The notes below the pieces were generated by a model. That model was not told the origin of the DNA and searched no databases. It saw nothing but the letters and a program-made list of their open reading frames with translations. DNA of 64,000 nt from assembly GCF_947507565.1 (NCBI RefSeq), contig NC_089176.1, positions 682,001 through 746,000 on the forward strand. Direction: 5' to 3'. Source of the DNA: Oscarella lobularis. Lineage: Eukaryota > Porifera > Homoscleromorpha > Homosclerophorida > Oscarellidae. Below, piece after piece: positions 1-10,169 of this stretch; position 1 is the stretch's first letter, and each line of letters opens with the position of its first letter. Made by a program: the position numbers and the translations under genes.

Positions 1-408
1 TTAATTAATTAACAATTTTTTTATTTTTCGTCTGCCCACTTTCAGCGCTTCGACGATGTGCTCGGCTGATATCGTCTTCTTTTGCTGTTTGCCGCACGCC
101 TCATTCGCTTCGGACGAGAGCAAATGGATGAACTCTGCGTACGAAGGAAGGCCGCGTTGAAAAAGCGCTACGACCCAAGCGAGCAGGCTCGAACCGGTGC
201 AACAGTTCAATACCAATTCCCTGGCGTCGTTCGCCACGCGAATATTGGGCACCATTTCCTTTATCATCTTATTGACCGCCGCTGGAGAGGATAAGGAACG
301 ATTTATGTTCTGAAGGTGAAATTAGATGCCGGCAACACCTCGCGGCAAATTGACGTCGTCGTCTCCGAGGCCTTCCTCGGCGACGGCGAGACTTTGCCGA
401 CTTTCCAT
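1..408 (-). CDS. DR1: NC2-beta / DR1 transcription repressor, 5' part (runs off the left edge)
   Basis: DR1 is the histone-fold beta subunit of negative cofactor 2, which binds TBP on promoters and blocks or redirects preinitiation-complex assembly. Three exons are visible on the minus strand. Exon 1 starts at 408 and ends near 339, encoding a short acidic leader ending DDDVNLPR. Exon 2 is about 281-195 (AAVNKMIKEMVPN, VANDARELVLNCCT). Exon 3 is about 134-40 (EFIHLLSSEANEACG, KKTISAEHIVEALK). Splicing these gives an unbroken match to the recalled histone fold of animal DR1. The continuous reading through the second intron inserts about 20 unrelated residues. A GT donor follows position 40, so later exons with the Q/A-rich tail lie beyond the window. 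The gene is divergent from the proline dehydrogenase that begins about 20 bp away. Confidence 0.88.
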
Positions 409-430
409 TTTCGTTTAGCGTACGCTAAAA

Positions 431-2279
431 TGCTTCGTCTTCCCGGGAGTCTTCCCGCCGCAATGACGCTCCCTCGACGAGCCGTTCGCCGCTTACTGTC
501 CACGCAGCTGCCAAACAAACTTGATTTTTCTAACACGGAAGCGGCGTACGCTCATCTAAGCCAACGCGACCTCGCGCGAGCGTTGTTCGTCTTGCAAATG
601 TGCTCCGTCGATTCCATAGTCGACAACAGCCTCGAGGTGAAGCGCTACGCTTACGCCTAACTAAATACGAGAGTCTTTGTCTCGACAGTTGATGAAGCTT
701 AGCGAGAAGATGCTGCCCGGGCCTTTGTTTCGCTGGATCATGGAAAACACGATTTACGGCCACTTCGTTCCGGGCGAGACGCACGAAGACGTAGCTCGCT
801 CTTTCGAACGCTATCGCGACGCGGGAGTGAGATATTTTCCGGCGGCGTCTGTGGAAGACGAGCTGAATGAAGAAGAGGAGTACTCGGCAGATGTGTCCGT
901 TTTATATATATATATATAATCTGCCAGTTGCGTAGTGTTACCGTGTTTTGTGTAGTGAGGCTGCGCTGGATGAAAATGCGGCAATGATTGCAGATTCTAT
1001 TCAGCTGGCAGGTGAGAGAATGAAGAAGGAGGATTTTTTTTGTTTTAGGACTTCCTCTCTCTCTCTTAGACTTTCTTGGAGGTGAAAAAGACAAGCGAAA
1101 TTCGAAAGTTGCAACGAAATTGTCAGCAATAATCAAACCTCGTCTCCTTGTAAGGAACGTACGAAATCCACGCATATAGTATTAATTTCTTTGTGGCAGA
1201 CTCTCATCTCGTCCCGCCTTATAGAAAACGGTGGCATACCCTTGATGAAAGCCTCTGAAGTAACGAGCGCATGAGAGTACAGTATGAAAATAATTGATTT
1301 TTCTAATGATCAGCTGCATGCGAGAATGGAGGAAGCGGCTGACGAACGCAATTGTCTACCGCAGTACACCAAAGCCGTCAATCGTTTGGATTCCTTAATA
1401 AAAGTGCATCGTCATAAAAATCGCGCGCAAATGTTCATTTCTGATGCCGACAGGATGTGAATGAGAGGGGCATTTCGATTTTTATTGATGCGGAGCACAG
1501 CTACATGCAGCCAGCGATATGCAGCTTGGTGCTCTACATGCAGTCGAAGTACAACAGAAGAAATCGTCTGACCGTTTTCAACACGCAGCAAACCTATCTC
1601 AAGGTAGCACAAAATTATTTTCCAACGCGCCGCTTCCTGTATCCTTACTTCGTAGGACGGAGAGGATTCTCATCGGAGAAATTTAGAAATCGCTCGATTA
1701 TCCCAATTCGATTATGCAACCAAAGTAGTTCGAGGCGCTTACATGGTGTTCGAACGCGCGCACGCCAAACGCCGGCGTCGTCCCGATCCCATTCACGATA
1801 CGTACGAGAATACGACCGCCTCGTATCACCGCGTCGTCAACGACATGATGGAGAGAGCGGCCGCTGGAGAGGGAGCAGTCATGGCTGCTTCTCAGAATGA
1901 AAATACCGTCAATTTTGTAGCCAACAGGTATCTCAAATCCCTCCCTTAGAGAACCTAGTTTATTATTTTTATTTGTAGGATGGAAAGCCTTGCTATTGCT
2001 AAAGATTCTGGCCAAGTGACGTTCGGTCAGCAATTAGGAATGGCTGATCACATAACTTTTCCTTTAGGTGAGAAAGTCTAGCTCTATTCCCTTTATTGAA
2101 TTATGAGTGTAGGTCGAGAAGGTTATCTTGTTTATAAGTATTCGCCATACGGCAGTATTGCTAGCACGCTGGCGTACCTGTGCAGGAGGGCGCAGGAAAA
2201 TCGCACCGTATTAAAAGGGCTTCGTCAGGAGAACAAACTTCTCGCGGCAGAATGGAAGCGACGCTACGAAAACCCGTGA
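431..2279 (+). CDS. PRODH: Proline dehydrogenase, mitochondrial (multi-exon)
   Basis: FAD-dependent proline dehydrogenase, the first step of proline catabolism at the inner mitochondrial membrane, yielding pyrroline-5-carboxylate. Visible exons are about 431-636, 689-892, 956-1011 and 1070-1149, then one ending at 1403, then 1454-1603, 1656-1927, 1979-2067 and 2113-2279. Family landmarks are LDFSNTEAAYAHLS, YGHFVPGETHEDV, KLSAIIKPRLL, IFIDAEHSYMQPA (barrel strand), VFNTQQTYLKDG, ATKVVRGAYM and the C-terminal VYKYSPYGSI plus RRAQENR. The Tyr in VYKY is the substrate-contact position that is Ser in hydroxyproline dehydrogenase (PRODH2), so proline is the more likely substrate. The section between 1150 and 1283 is not fully resolved. 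The Met at 431 is chosen because the longer frame overlaps DR1 exon 1. The intron near 900 carries a short TA repeat. Confidence 0.85.
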
Positions 2280-2501
2280 CGGGATTTATAAACTTGCTAC
2301 GTGTGTACTGATCGCTGCTGATTCATTGGAAGGTCAGTCTTTTGGAACAAATTTTTGTATTCATTAGCAATTGGCACGAAAACTAGTACGTCGAAGCGAC
2401 TGTTTGCTTGTATTCGAAAAGTGGCGTTCTGGTCAAAATTTTTCTGTACCTTTATTATGTAAAAGAAAAGGAAGGTAAACTAAAAGGGTGTGTACAGTTA
2501 T

Positions 2502-3800
2502 CTATTGAAAATGAGCTCTAATAGTGCCCAGGATCCCGGCCTGTTCGCAAGCTTTTAGAAGTTTCGTCAACGTTGCCTCCTCTCCGTAATCCATCATCCA
2601 CGACTCGATCAATTGATGTCCTTCGCTATAAGGTGAGTTGGTGGGCGGCAAAAGGGCGAGGGTCCTTAGGCGAAGCTGTGCTTGAAGTATGCTGATTTTT
2701 GTCTTGTCAAGTTTGAGACAAATTTGATGAACGAGATCGGTTGTAATTTCACTCCACGAATGTCCTGGCAACGGCTTATCTTGTCCTTCTTTGACCTTCT
2801 TTCTACTATAACAGCAAAACGAATTATGTATTTGGCATAATTCCGTAGACTCCTTACATAATTTCAGCCATTTGATCAATGGTTAGTGGCCGTCCATTCT
2901 CTGCTGCTGAACTACTCGCGCTTTTAACGGGCGGGTCGTTTTGGCTGCCAGCATAACCAATTTGAACGTTCCTAACAATCAATTGATAAAATTGATAAAA
3001 TTGATTGATCTAACAGTAAATCTTTATTTACATGGATCCTGGCCCTTCATTGTGAAGCTCAAGGCCATGTACAACTTGCCCAACTCCACTATGTACAATA
3101 TGCTTCAAAAGACTCACGGAATCAATAATGGAATTACCCGCAGTATTTTTCATTGTGCTTCACATCCCTTGATGTTTGCAAAATCTTCCTGCAAAACGCA
3201 ACAACGACATCCCTTTAGTTTATACACCGACTCTCTCTAGGACTGACTGTTTGCTAGAACTTGTTGCCGTGGCACCGTTTCCGGTCGCTGAAACGCTACC
3301 CTCGTGCACGCCTAATGTCATTGATTTATTAGCAAGAACACTCACATCATCATCATCATCATCGTCCCTGAAAGATTTCCTATTGATTATTAATATCATT
3401 AACACCCAACATACGTTTGAAAGTGTAAATAGCCTAGATTATTTTTATTTTCCGTATCTGTGCAGAGTCGCAACTCAATGTCAAATTCGTCGTATTCAAT
3501 CTCGTCGTCTAGGGACCAATCTTCACCAGTTTGACCAATATTTCGAATGCGTTCAACTGCAACGGGCTTATGATTGTGGTTTCTGAGCGCAGGTGCGACA
3601 TTCCGAAGGGCAGTAGCATTTTTCTTGTCTTGGAATGTTTCGCCGTGGGTCCCGAGCCTTTTCAGTCGCTTAGCTCCCTTCCAAGAAACACATCCATCGC
3701 ATCCGATAACTGTAACGTTGTATTTCGTTTTAGATTCAGTCATTCTTGCTGACAGCACAGTGGAGAATTATCCGGGAGCCTCGCATCGAACACGAGAAAG
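2502..3800 (-). CDS. Death-domain protein, multi-exon, uncharacterised
   Basis: The last exon (from about 2810 down to the stop at 2502) encodes a C-terminal death-domain-like fold: HSWSEITTDLVHQI, then LIESWMMDYGEEATLTKLL and ACEQAGILGTI. This has the alternating hydrophobic helices and the W..E.G..AT...L...L..AG pattern of the family, which mediates homotypic assembly of apoptotic or innate signalling complexes. The preceding exon (about 2954-2860) reads NDPPVKSASSSAAENGRPL then IDQMAEIM and joins in frame. Further upstream, plausible exons carry an Asp run with an S/T-rich linker (about 3390-3235) and a basic segment with CDGCVSWKGAKRLKR (about 3720-3420). Exon links in the 5' half and the start codon are uncertain, and no second recognised domain was seen. 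The death-domain call is by pattern only. Confidence 0.5.
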
Positions 3801-3992
3801 AATTGTCCACTTCTCCGCTTGATACGACATCGCTATGTCTGTAATTGTAACGAGGTGACTTATGAGAGTTAGAGTTGCTCCATCCTTCAAAAGATTCTTT
3901 TCAGGAGTCGCAGCCGCGTTTTTTCAAAGAAATCGCATCGTTTGATAGCCGAAGCGGAAAGGTACTCACTCTGTACGCTACTACAAGTAGTA

Positions 3993-4041
3993 GTCGTTTC
4001 GATTTCGTAGCTGTACTGTACAGCTACGAAATCGAAACGAC
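3993..4041. repeat. Near-perfect 24-bp inverted repeat with 1-nt centre
   Basis: Left arm 3993-4016 and right arm 4018-4041 are exact reverse complements, with a single T at 4017. The unit includes TTTCGATTTCGTAGC and its complement. It lies between the death-domain gene and TRAPPC2L, close to the 5' side of the former. It could form a cruciform or a long RNA hairpin. Confidence 0.95.
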
Positions 4042-4161
4042 AATATTCGATCTGGCACCCCCGCCTGCCCCGCCCCCAGTACACACTTGTTTTAGGTGAT
4101 CATAATTTTACATAAGCAACTAAGCTAAGCACTAAAATTAAGCACACGTTCCTCGAGAGCC

Positions 4162-4902
4162 TTATCTGGCTGACGGCCGCAATATTTTGTCCACAACCTC
4201 CCCAAAAGCTCTAAAAAGATTTGGGAATTATAAAATCTCTGAGGGCATAGCAATCAACTTTGATGTAATCTGATCGCCGGGAGTGTAGAAAGAATTACTG
4301 AGAAGATTTCCATAGGCAGTGTGAAGAGTTTTAAACATCTGAAGCAGACAAAAAATTAGCCACAGGCAGCTCCTAATAATTATTATAGACACATACATTT
4401 TTCATTTCGCTGTCCTTGCCATAGCTATTCGTATTTTCGACAACGGCGACGAATTTCACCTTCGTATTCGTCATATATCCGTATCTACACCAAAATATAA
4501 AAACTGTTGTAGTAAAGTCCGGATATTAATTAAGGAATTATTTAATTAATTAGACACCCCATTTTTTCAAAGTATCGTACGAACATTTTATATTCTTCGG
4601 TGGGATAGAGTTGGCCAAGATAAAGTTCTCGCAAATCGGATCCGCCTCGAGCCGGCGATTGAGCGGCAACTTAAAAGAAATTCTCCGCTGCATCGATTCT
4701 GTACGTAAAAGCGTTCTGTACCCTTCTCTTCGATGACGTCGAGTGACGTGTGTACGAGATATTGAAATTTGAGCTCTTCGTCGGGCCCCGAGCATTTCAC
4801 GTAGAGCGGATAGTTCTGAGAAAGTGTTAACGTGCCGGCGGAGAAGCCAGGACGACTCGCGCTTACCTCCTTCGCGATAACAGCCAAGCAAACGGCAGAC
4901 AT
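4162..4902 (-). CDS. TRAPPC2L: TRAPP complex subunit 2-like
   Basis: A small longin-fold subunit of the TRAPP tethering complexes (a guanine-exchange factor for Rab1/Rab11-type GTPases) acting in ER-Golgi and Golgi traffic. Five exons assemble to one product. Exon 1 (4902-4867) is [12 protein letters not shown]. Exon 2, from 4815, is [19 protein letters not shown] then [12 protein letters not shown]. Exon 3 includes [18 protein letters not shown]. Exon 4 (about 4490-4385) is [18 protein letters not shown]. The last part gives [18 protein letters not shown] and, across a further intron, [18 protein letters not shown] then the stop at 4162-4164. Every block aligns in order with the recalled human protein, whose length (about 140 residues) it matches. 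Reading exon 1 through its intron adds a spurious insert. Confidence 0.9.
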
Positions 4903-5006
4903 CTCTAGTGCATCCGGGATTTGCTTACGTCAACCCTGGGGGCGGGAGCAGGGCACTTGTATTGATTCGGTTAGATCATAATCTCGCGCCTGTATGCTAT
5001 ACCGAT

Positions 5007-5483
5007 TCAAAGTTTAGTAGCGATCACGTAGACAGCTCCCAGCGTAATAAAAACGACAGTTAGACTACCATACGTTTGTCAAGAACCTGAAAATTAAATT
5101 TGCCGCCGAAAGATAGCGTATCAAAGGGAGGGGTTACTATTTTTGCATGTGTCTCTTGGCCCGGTGGTCGGAGAAGTCCAGTCAATGTAAGAGATAAGAG
5201 ATATGGTTGCGACTGAGAGCACTGATAACCAGAGAAGATAAGGATACTCTCTCCCAATCCCTCGCACGTTTACGCACCAGATGCATGCATGCAACGATTC
5301 GTAGGATAGATTAAAAGTTTTGCTACGAAGCGACAAAGAGCAGATGATGTTGTACAGAAAGGCGCGGAACGGTTCTTTGAACCGCTTTGTATACGTAAGA
5401 ATTAGGGGTTTCTCTACAAGATTAGTCACGCGCCGCCGCCTATTCACTACAACCCAATGCATACTTGCATAGCAGACGTCCAT
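5007..5483 (-). CDS. Small two-TM membrane protein, possibly CNEP1R1/TMEM188-like
   Basis: The visible coding pieces are a segment with a hydrophobic helix (YPYLLWLSVLSVATISLI, followed by SYIDW) and, after a likely intron, a second helix (LTVVFITLGAVYVIATKL) ending at the stop 5007-5009. The order basic lead, TM1, Asp-Trp, linker, TM2 is reminiscent of the regulatory subunit of nuclear envelope phosphatase 1 (CNEP1R1), which controls lipin. However, the conserved C-terminal stretch of that family is not found downstream, so the assignment is weak. The N-terminal boundary is unclear. The gene lies between TSEN54 and TRAPPC2L, all on the minus strand. Confidence 0.35.
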
Positions 5484-5615
5484 CTGCTCAAACCTAATCA
5501 GAACGAAACGCAGACAAAACTGTTTGTCAACACGAGCATTTCACTTCATTGTACATCAACTAACGTAGTTGATCTCGTCGGTGTTCTACTGATTGCTTGA
5601 TTCCCCATTGTGACG

Positions 5616-7482
5616 TCATCCCTTGGACACGACGGTGGGCAACTGGACATCCATGAAGTCGTAGAACGACACGCTTCCCGAGTCAATCATCGCCCATTTG
5701 ACAGGAATGCCGTCGGCAATTCTACTAAGCGAGTTGATCTCGCCTAAAGTCGGCGGCGCTTCAGCGCAACTAAAGGTAAAGGGAGTCATATGCATGCAGG
5801 GGGGGACTCGGGCCCGAGACTATTGTAACCTTGCAACTGCAACGTAATAGTTCGGTCGACCGCGATCGGTTTTCTTGAAACGAGGCCGAAATTTATAGAC
5901 CTCGAACGAGAGACAAAACCTTTTCCTGCTCCCCCCCACAAAATAGAGACAAGGTGCAGCCATTCGCACATTATTATCACTCACCCCGAAGGCGCGGCGG
6001 AAGCGGCGAACGGCGACGGCGGCGTTTTGAATATGCTCAGTTTCTTGAGAATGGCCTCTGCGCAAGGTGCGACCCCAGACCCAACAAAAAAATTAGTATC
6101 ATCATCGCGGTATGCGCCCAGGAGGCAGACTCATTTTATATACGTATACACGTACGTGCGTCTATACTTAGTTACGTACCTGTCGTGACTGCGTCGGAGC
6201 GGCACACGAGTGGCTTCCGCACGGGCAATAGGGCGCTAAGCGCCAAGACGCTCGCGCACACGACGTCGCGCGCCAGACTGGCGCACGCGACGTCTACGGC
6301 GAGAGCGACGATCGGATTGGGATTGGATTGCGTCGCCGTCGCCGTCGGGCCATTTCGATTTTGCGTCGTCGGCCTGGCGGCGGCGGCGCGCTTCCTATCG
6401 GATTCGTCGTCGCGGACCGCCCCGCCGCGTTTGCGCGCCAACGTTGCCTCCGGGCCAATCAGCGACGCCGTTCTAAAATTAGATATTCGACCGTCGCCCT
6501 GCTCTACCCCCTACGCGTTTTGACCTCTTGGAACTTCGGAAAACCATGAGTCCGGATCTGACTAGCATTGCATAGGCCTATCGCGGTGCCAAAGGGAGAG
6601 GGGACGAAAAACGAAACAACATCCGCATTAGACCCCGCCCCGCCCACCCTGACTGTGTTGTGAACTATATCTGGTGCGGAATGGATGACATGCCGAACAC
6701 GCGCCCCGCTTACTAACTTGATATTCGTGTAAGGTGAGACTGTTATGCGTCAGCACGTGAAAGGCCTAAACAAGAGATTTTGTCTCCCGGAGCGTCGGCG
6801 TGTGTTGCAACTGACCTGTTGTATTGTCATTGGAAGGCCGTCCAAGCGGAGTTCGAGGTGACCCTGTGGAGAGAAAAAACCCGGAAGTAGTCGATTTAGG
6901 AGCAGATGGGGTGGACGGAGTTCTTCCTCGAAGAATTCCGTCGCTTAGTGTTTTGCTGCGAGATGAACGTGGCAAACAGGTGCGTCCGATTGGTTGAATA
7001 AACAAATAAGGAAGCAGCAGACGCGGCATATCAAAGGGCGTGGGGAACATGCCAAACGAGGAACAGACACAACGCTTTACACATACCGTTTCCAAAAGGA
7101 ATAGGGCTTCTTCGGGAAACACGAGCAATTGACCACAAGCCGAATGACCCATCCATTTCCAGCACTGACCCTTAGAGAATTGGAGTACAGCGGTTACGAT
7201 CCCGGCTAATCACGTGATTTTCAGTTTACCTTTGCCACGTGGATTTCCGCGTGGTCGCGCTTCGGTTTCCACTCTCCGATCGACAGCGTCTTTCTAGAGC
7301 CGAAATGAGTCTTCGCATAGCGTCTATATGGTAATCGACGGATTATTGGGAGGTTTCTACTCGTTGCACGTGTGTTCTTCGGCGAATAGGACTCGATTCG
7401 ATTCGTGAAACGCGTCCAATTTGTCGCGCTGCCGATCCGAGCCGTCCCAAGCAAAATCCTTCATTCCTCCGCGCGTTGGCAT
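5616..7482 (-). CDS. TSEN54: tRNA-splicing endonuclease subunit Sen54
   Basis: Sen54 is a structural subunit of the heterotetrameric endonuclease that removes introns from pre-tRNAs in the nucleus. N-terminal exons encode MPTRGGMKDFAWDGSD (start at 7482), then LSIGEWKPKRDHAEIHVAK (about 7290-7225) and MGHSACGQLLVFPEEALFLL (from about 7152). These match the family N-domain pattern (KDF..DGS, EW.P....E, MG....G...L.PEEAL.LLE). A low-complexity Ser/Thr/Pro middle follows. The C-terminal exons carry LSFEVYKFRPRFKKTDRGRP then GIPVKWAMIDSGSVSFYDF and DVQLP, equivalent to the Sen54 ending (TFDVY..., FALVDHGDISFYSF, FTLP). Exons of the variable middle (about 6000-6900) are not individually secure; a frame at 6441-6172 may belong to it. 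Confidence 0.8.
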
Positions 7483-7722
7483 CACGACCGGTCGTCGCTG
7501 AGCCGCTATTTCCGCAGGGCTGGAAAAGTAAGCGGTGGGAGCCCCACAGAGGAAACAGATGCATTCGGCTACCTCGGAACGTGCGCTAGGAGGCGCAGGG
7601 CCTCCTTTTCACGCTCCGTTTTACTTCCATCGTCGCTCTCGGCCATCACACCATAGGAGAAAGGATCCGCACAAACGTCCCACGACAATCCCGTATATGC
7701 GAGCGTATCGGATCGATAATCG

Positions 7723-7728
7723 TTTATT
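7723..7728 (-). promoter_or_regulatory. Poly(A) signal of the forkhead gene
   Basis: AATAAA on the minus strand, about 220 bp downstream of the forkhead stop codon. It marks the probable 3' end of that transcript. Confidence 0.55.
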
Positions 7729-7949
7729 GAATTAGAGAAAAGAGTACACAATAAGCAGGAGATCAACAACCACTTATTACACGCGCATAAAGCCAAGAAA
7801 AGGGACCTCCTAATACCATCGTACTGTACGCTCTAAATATAACACATCCTCCCAGCGGATATCAACTCAAATCTTATAATCTAACGAACTAAACCCGGAG
7901 AAACCTATACAAAGTTCTCTCTATCAGATAACTCTAAAACAAAGCAAGC

Positions 7950-8804
7950 CTAGCACTGTCCGTGGTGGCGGTGGCCATAAACGTAGGGCACGGGCCGACA
8001 AGGCCACGTCGTTTGCTTTCCGGCGCTGCCGTAATAATAAGCCGCAGCGGCGAGCGTTTGCAAATACGAGAGATCGTTCGCCTTTCGTTCGATCCCAATC
8101 GACGTGTAGCGCGTCGCGCCGACGGCGTCTCGCGTGTCAATCAAGTTCTCGACCGTAAATAGACGCGTTCGTCGTTCGGTGACGGAAATATCCGAATGAG
8201 CCGAACTCGTTACGGATAGCGGACTGGGAGGCGTGCACGGCGGCGTGACGATCGATTCCAAGTGGAAACGTCGTCCCGTCGCGTGTGCTGCGAGGGTGGG
8301 GGGCGTGTTCATTTCCTGCGACGTTGACGTCGCCGCGGGGGAGGCGGGAACCACAACGGCGGCGGCGGCGGCGGTTGCCTTTTTCTTGTTACGCTTTCGT
8401 CGACGACGGAAGTTCCCGTTTTCGAACATGTCCTCGCAGTGATCGGCGAGACGCCAGTAGTTTCCCTTGCCCGGATCGCCTTTCTGTCGTGCGACTTTGA
8501 CGAAGCACTCGTTGAGGGAGAGATTGTGACGAATGGAGTTCTGCCAGCCCTGCTTGTTGTCGCGATAGTAGGGAAAATTGTCCATGACGTACTGATAGAT
8601 TCCGCTCAGCGTGCTCTTCTTCTCCGGCGACTGTCGAATTGCCATTGCAATGAGCGCGATGTAGGAGTAGGGTGGTTTCTGCAGCGGCTGCGTCGTCCCT
8701 GTCGTCTCGCTTCCGCTCGTGATCGGGTGAACGGCACGCGCTTGGGCGTCCAAGCGAACGAGCGTCTCGTTCGTCGTTTCGGTGACGGAGAGAAATTTCG
8801 ACAT
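7950..8804 (-). CDS. Forkhead-box transcription factor (FoxL2/FoxI/FoxC-like, class uncertain)
   Basis: Single-exon gene. The forkhead domain occupies about residues 40-140: [36 protein letters not shown], then the recognition helix [18 protein letters not shown] and the wing [20 protein letters not shown] with [10 protein letters not shown]. It binds DNA in the nucleus through helix 3, which is intact. Class-specific residues are mixed: AMAIR and CEDMFE.GN.RRRR recall FoxL2, while GDPGKGNYW recalls FoxI/FoxC. Wing residues WRLADH replace the usual WTLDP. The C-terminal half contains [10 protein letters not shown], an eh1-like Groucho/TLE-binding motif, suggesting repression. An Ala/Pro/Thr linker precedes it. 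The Met at 8804 (MSKFL) is preferred; an in-frame Met at 8888 would add 28 basic residues. A long intergenic stretch lies upstream, consistent with a developmental regulator. Confidence 0.88.
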   Translation of the reverse strand: MSKFLSVTETTNETLVRLDAQARAVHPITSGSETTGTTQPLQKPPYSYIALIAMAIRQSPEKKSTLSGIYQYVMDNFPYYRDNKQGWQNSIRHNLSLNECFVKVARQKGDPGKGNYWRLADHCEDMFENGNFRRRRKRNKKKATAAAAAVVVPASPAATSTSQEMNTPPTLAAHATGRRFHLESIVTPPCTPPSPLSVTSSAHSDISVTERRTRLFTVENLIDTRDAVGATRYTSIGIERKANDLSYLQTLAAAAYYYGSAGKQTTWPCRPVPYVYGHRHHGQC

Positions 8805-8904
8805 CCTTCGCAGTGACTCGCCGGGGTAACAATGTTGACGGGACGACCGTGTCCGCCCCGTTTTGCTGTTTGGAAACCCGCGGCCCACCCAAGCCGCAGT
8901 CCCG

Positions 8905-10165
8905 TGCCCATGTGTTTATTGTTTACATACTTCGCCACCCAGGACGGCCACCCAACGGGCAGTGCCGGCACGTGCCGTGACGACTCGTCGACCAATCGTC
9001 GCGCGCCTTCGCTAAAGTGCTTATGCATCGAGTGACCATAATCGCATAAGTGCGACGATAAGTCGATACCGGTCGTCTAACGAAGTGGGAGGCTTTTGCA
9101 CACCTAACCTGTAAACACAGGATGTGCGGTCCGACCGCGAGCAAGTTCCACATCGTCTATTGCGATTTCCGTTCGACTCGAAATCGCGTTACGGTCGCCG
9201 AGTCGACCCGTGCACCGTCGCGAACCGACGACGTCAAACCACGCGCCCACTCTTTGCACGAGCGCAAGTAGCGTGTTTGCGTCACGAGTAAAGTCGATTT
9301 ATGTAAACAGATACAAATCCTGCACGAGCGTAAGCAAAAAATCGAGTGGGCGGAGATCGGAACAAACTCGCAAAAAATCGATGCATCGATGCATGCATAG
9401 CGCGACGGAACGAACGTCGTACGCGTCACGCTGACTGGTTCCATCCAGCTCGTTTGGGCGGGCTTAGACTAAAAATTGCCGTCATCGCCGTTTTTTTGTT
9501 TTCGTGGTTCGCCTACGTAGGAGTTGCGAGTGCGTCGTTCAAGCGATGCTCCCACGCTCTCGTTCGCGCCACTTCCCCTATGCGGATTCGTATTATGGGC
9601 ACGGTTTGCCCTGTGCAAGACCTTCGACCCGGAGGCGACGACATTTTCTCTTTTTGCGGTTTTTAGAGCGAAACTTGTGACGCTGAGCTATAAAACGAGT
9701 GGGCGGCGGTGCTGTTTTAGACGCATTCGGGGAAAAAAAACGATGTCAGAAGCACGACAAGTAAAGTGGTAGTGAGTCATGCTCTTGGCGTCCGCGAGCA
9801 AAAATAGAGAGGCCAGACGAAAGCGCAGCTGACGGATTGGAAAGGAAGTGGGAGCGATCGCGCTCGATTAGGATTCGCGTACACACACGCCTATAATAAT
9901 ATTCCGCGTAGAACGCCGCATGGGGGAAGAGCAACAATCCGCCCTTTTACAGCATTCAAAACAAGTTGCGTGGGCGTGGCTAGAATTGCAAAGAGAACGC
10001 AATGCAGACGCGATGTGCAGACGGTTCATTTATTCATCACCCCCCTGTTACTAAATCGAAGTCTAGGAGCTAAAATGTAAACTAGAGGCGACGGAGGGAG
10101 TCCGCGCGAGCGAGAATTAGAGCGATAATTCCATTTACTAATCGATAAACTTTTCATCTAAAAGG
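8905..10165. other. Intergenic region between the forkhead gene and MOSMO
   Basis: About 1.26 kb without a gene I can support. It probably holds the forkhead promoter/enhancers on its left side and the MOSMO 3' UTR on its right (AATAAA-type signal on the minus strand near 10030). A TATA-like element (tataaaa, about 9690) is followed by a short ATG frame at 9742, but no following exons were recognised. Confidence 0.5.
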
Positions 10166-10169
10166 AGCT

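Noticed and set aside
303-660. Overlapping frames on both strands between DR1 and PRODH, including one starting at 316
   Set aside because: DR1 exon 1 (408-339) explains the minus strand, and the PRODH match begins only after about 500, so the Met at 431 was used instead of 316.
5820-6065. Initial reading of the 5.6-6.0 kb exons as Sen15
   Set aside because: The FEVYK...KTDRGRP and DSGSVSFYDF segments fit the Sen54 C-terminus, and upstream exons match the Sen54 N-domain.
9690-9775. TATA-like box followed by an ATG (MSEARQ) and a GTAAAG donor, a possible first exon on the plus strand
   Set aside because: No following exon with a recognisable or sustained reading frame was found before MOSMO, which runs on the other strand.
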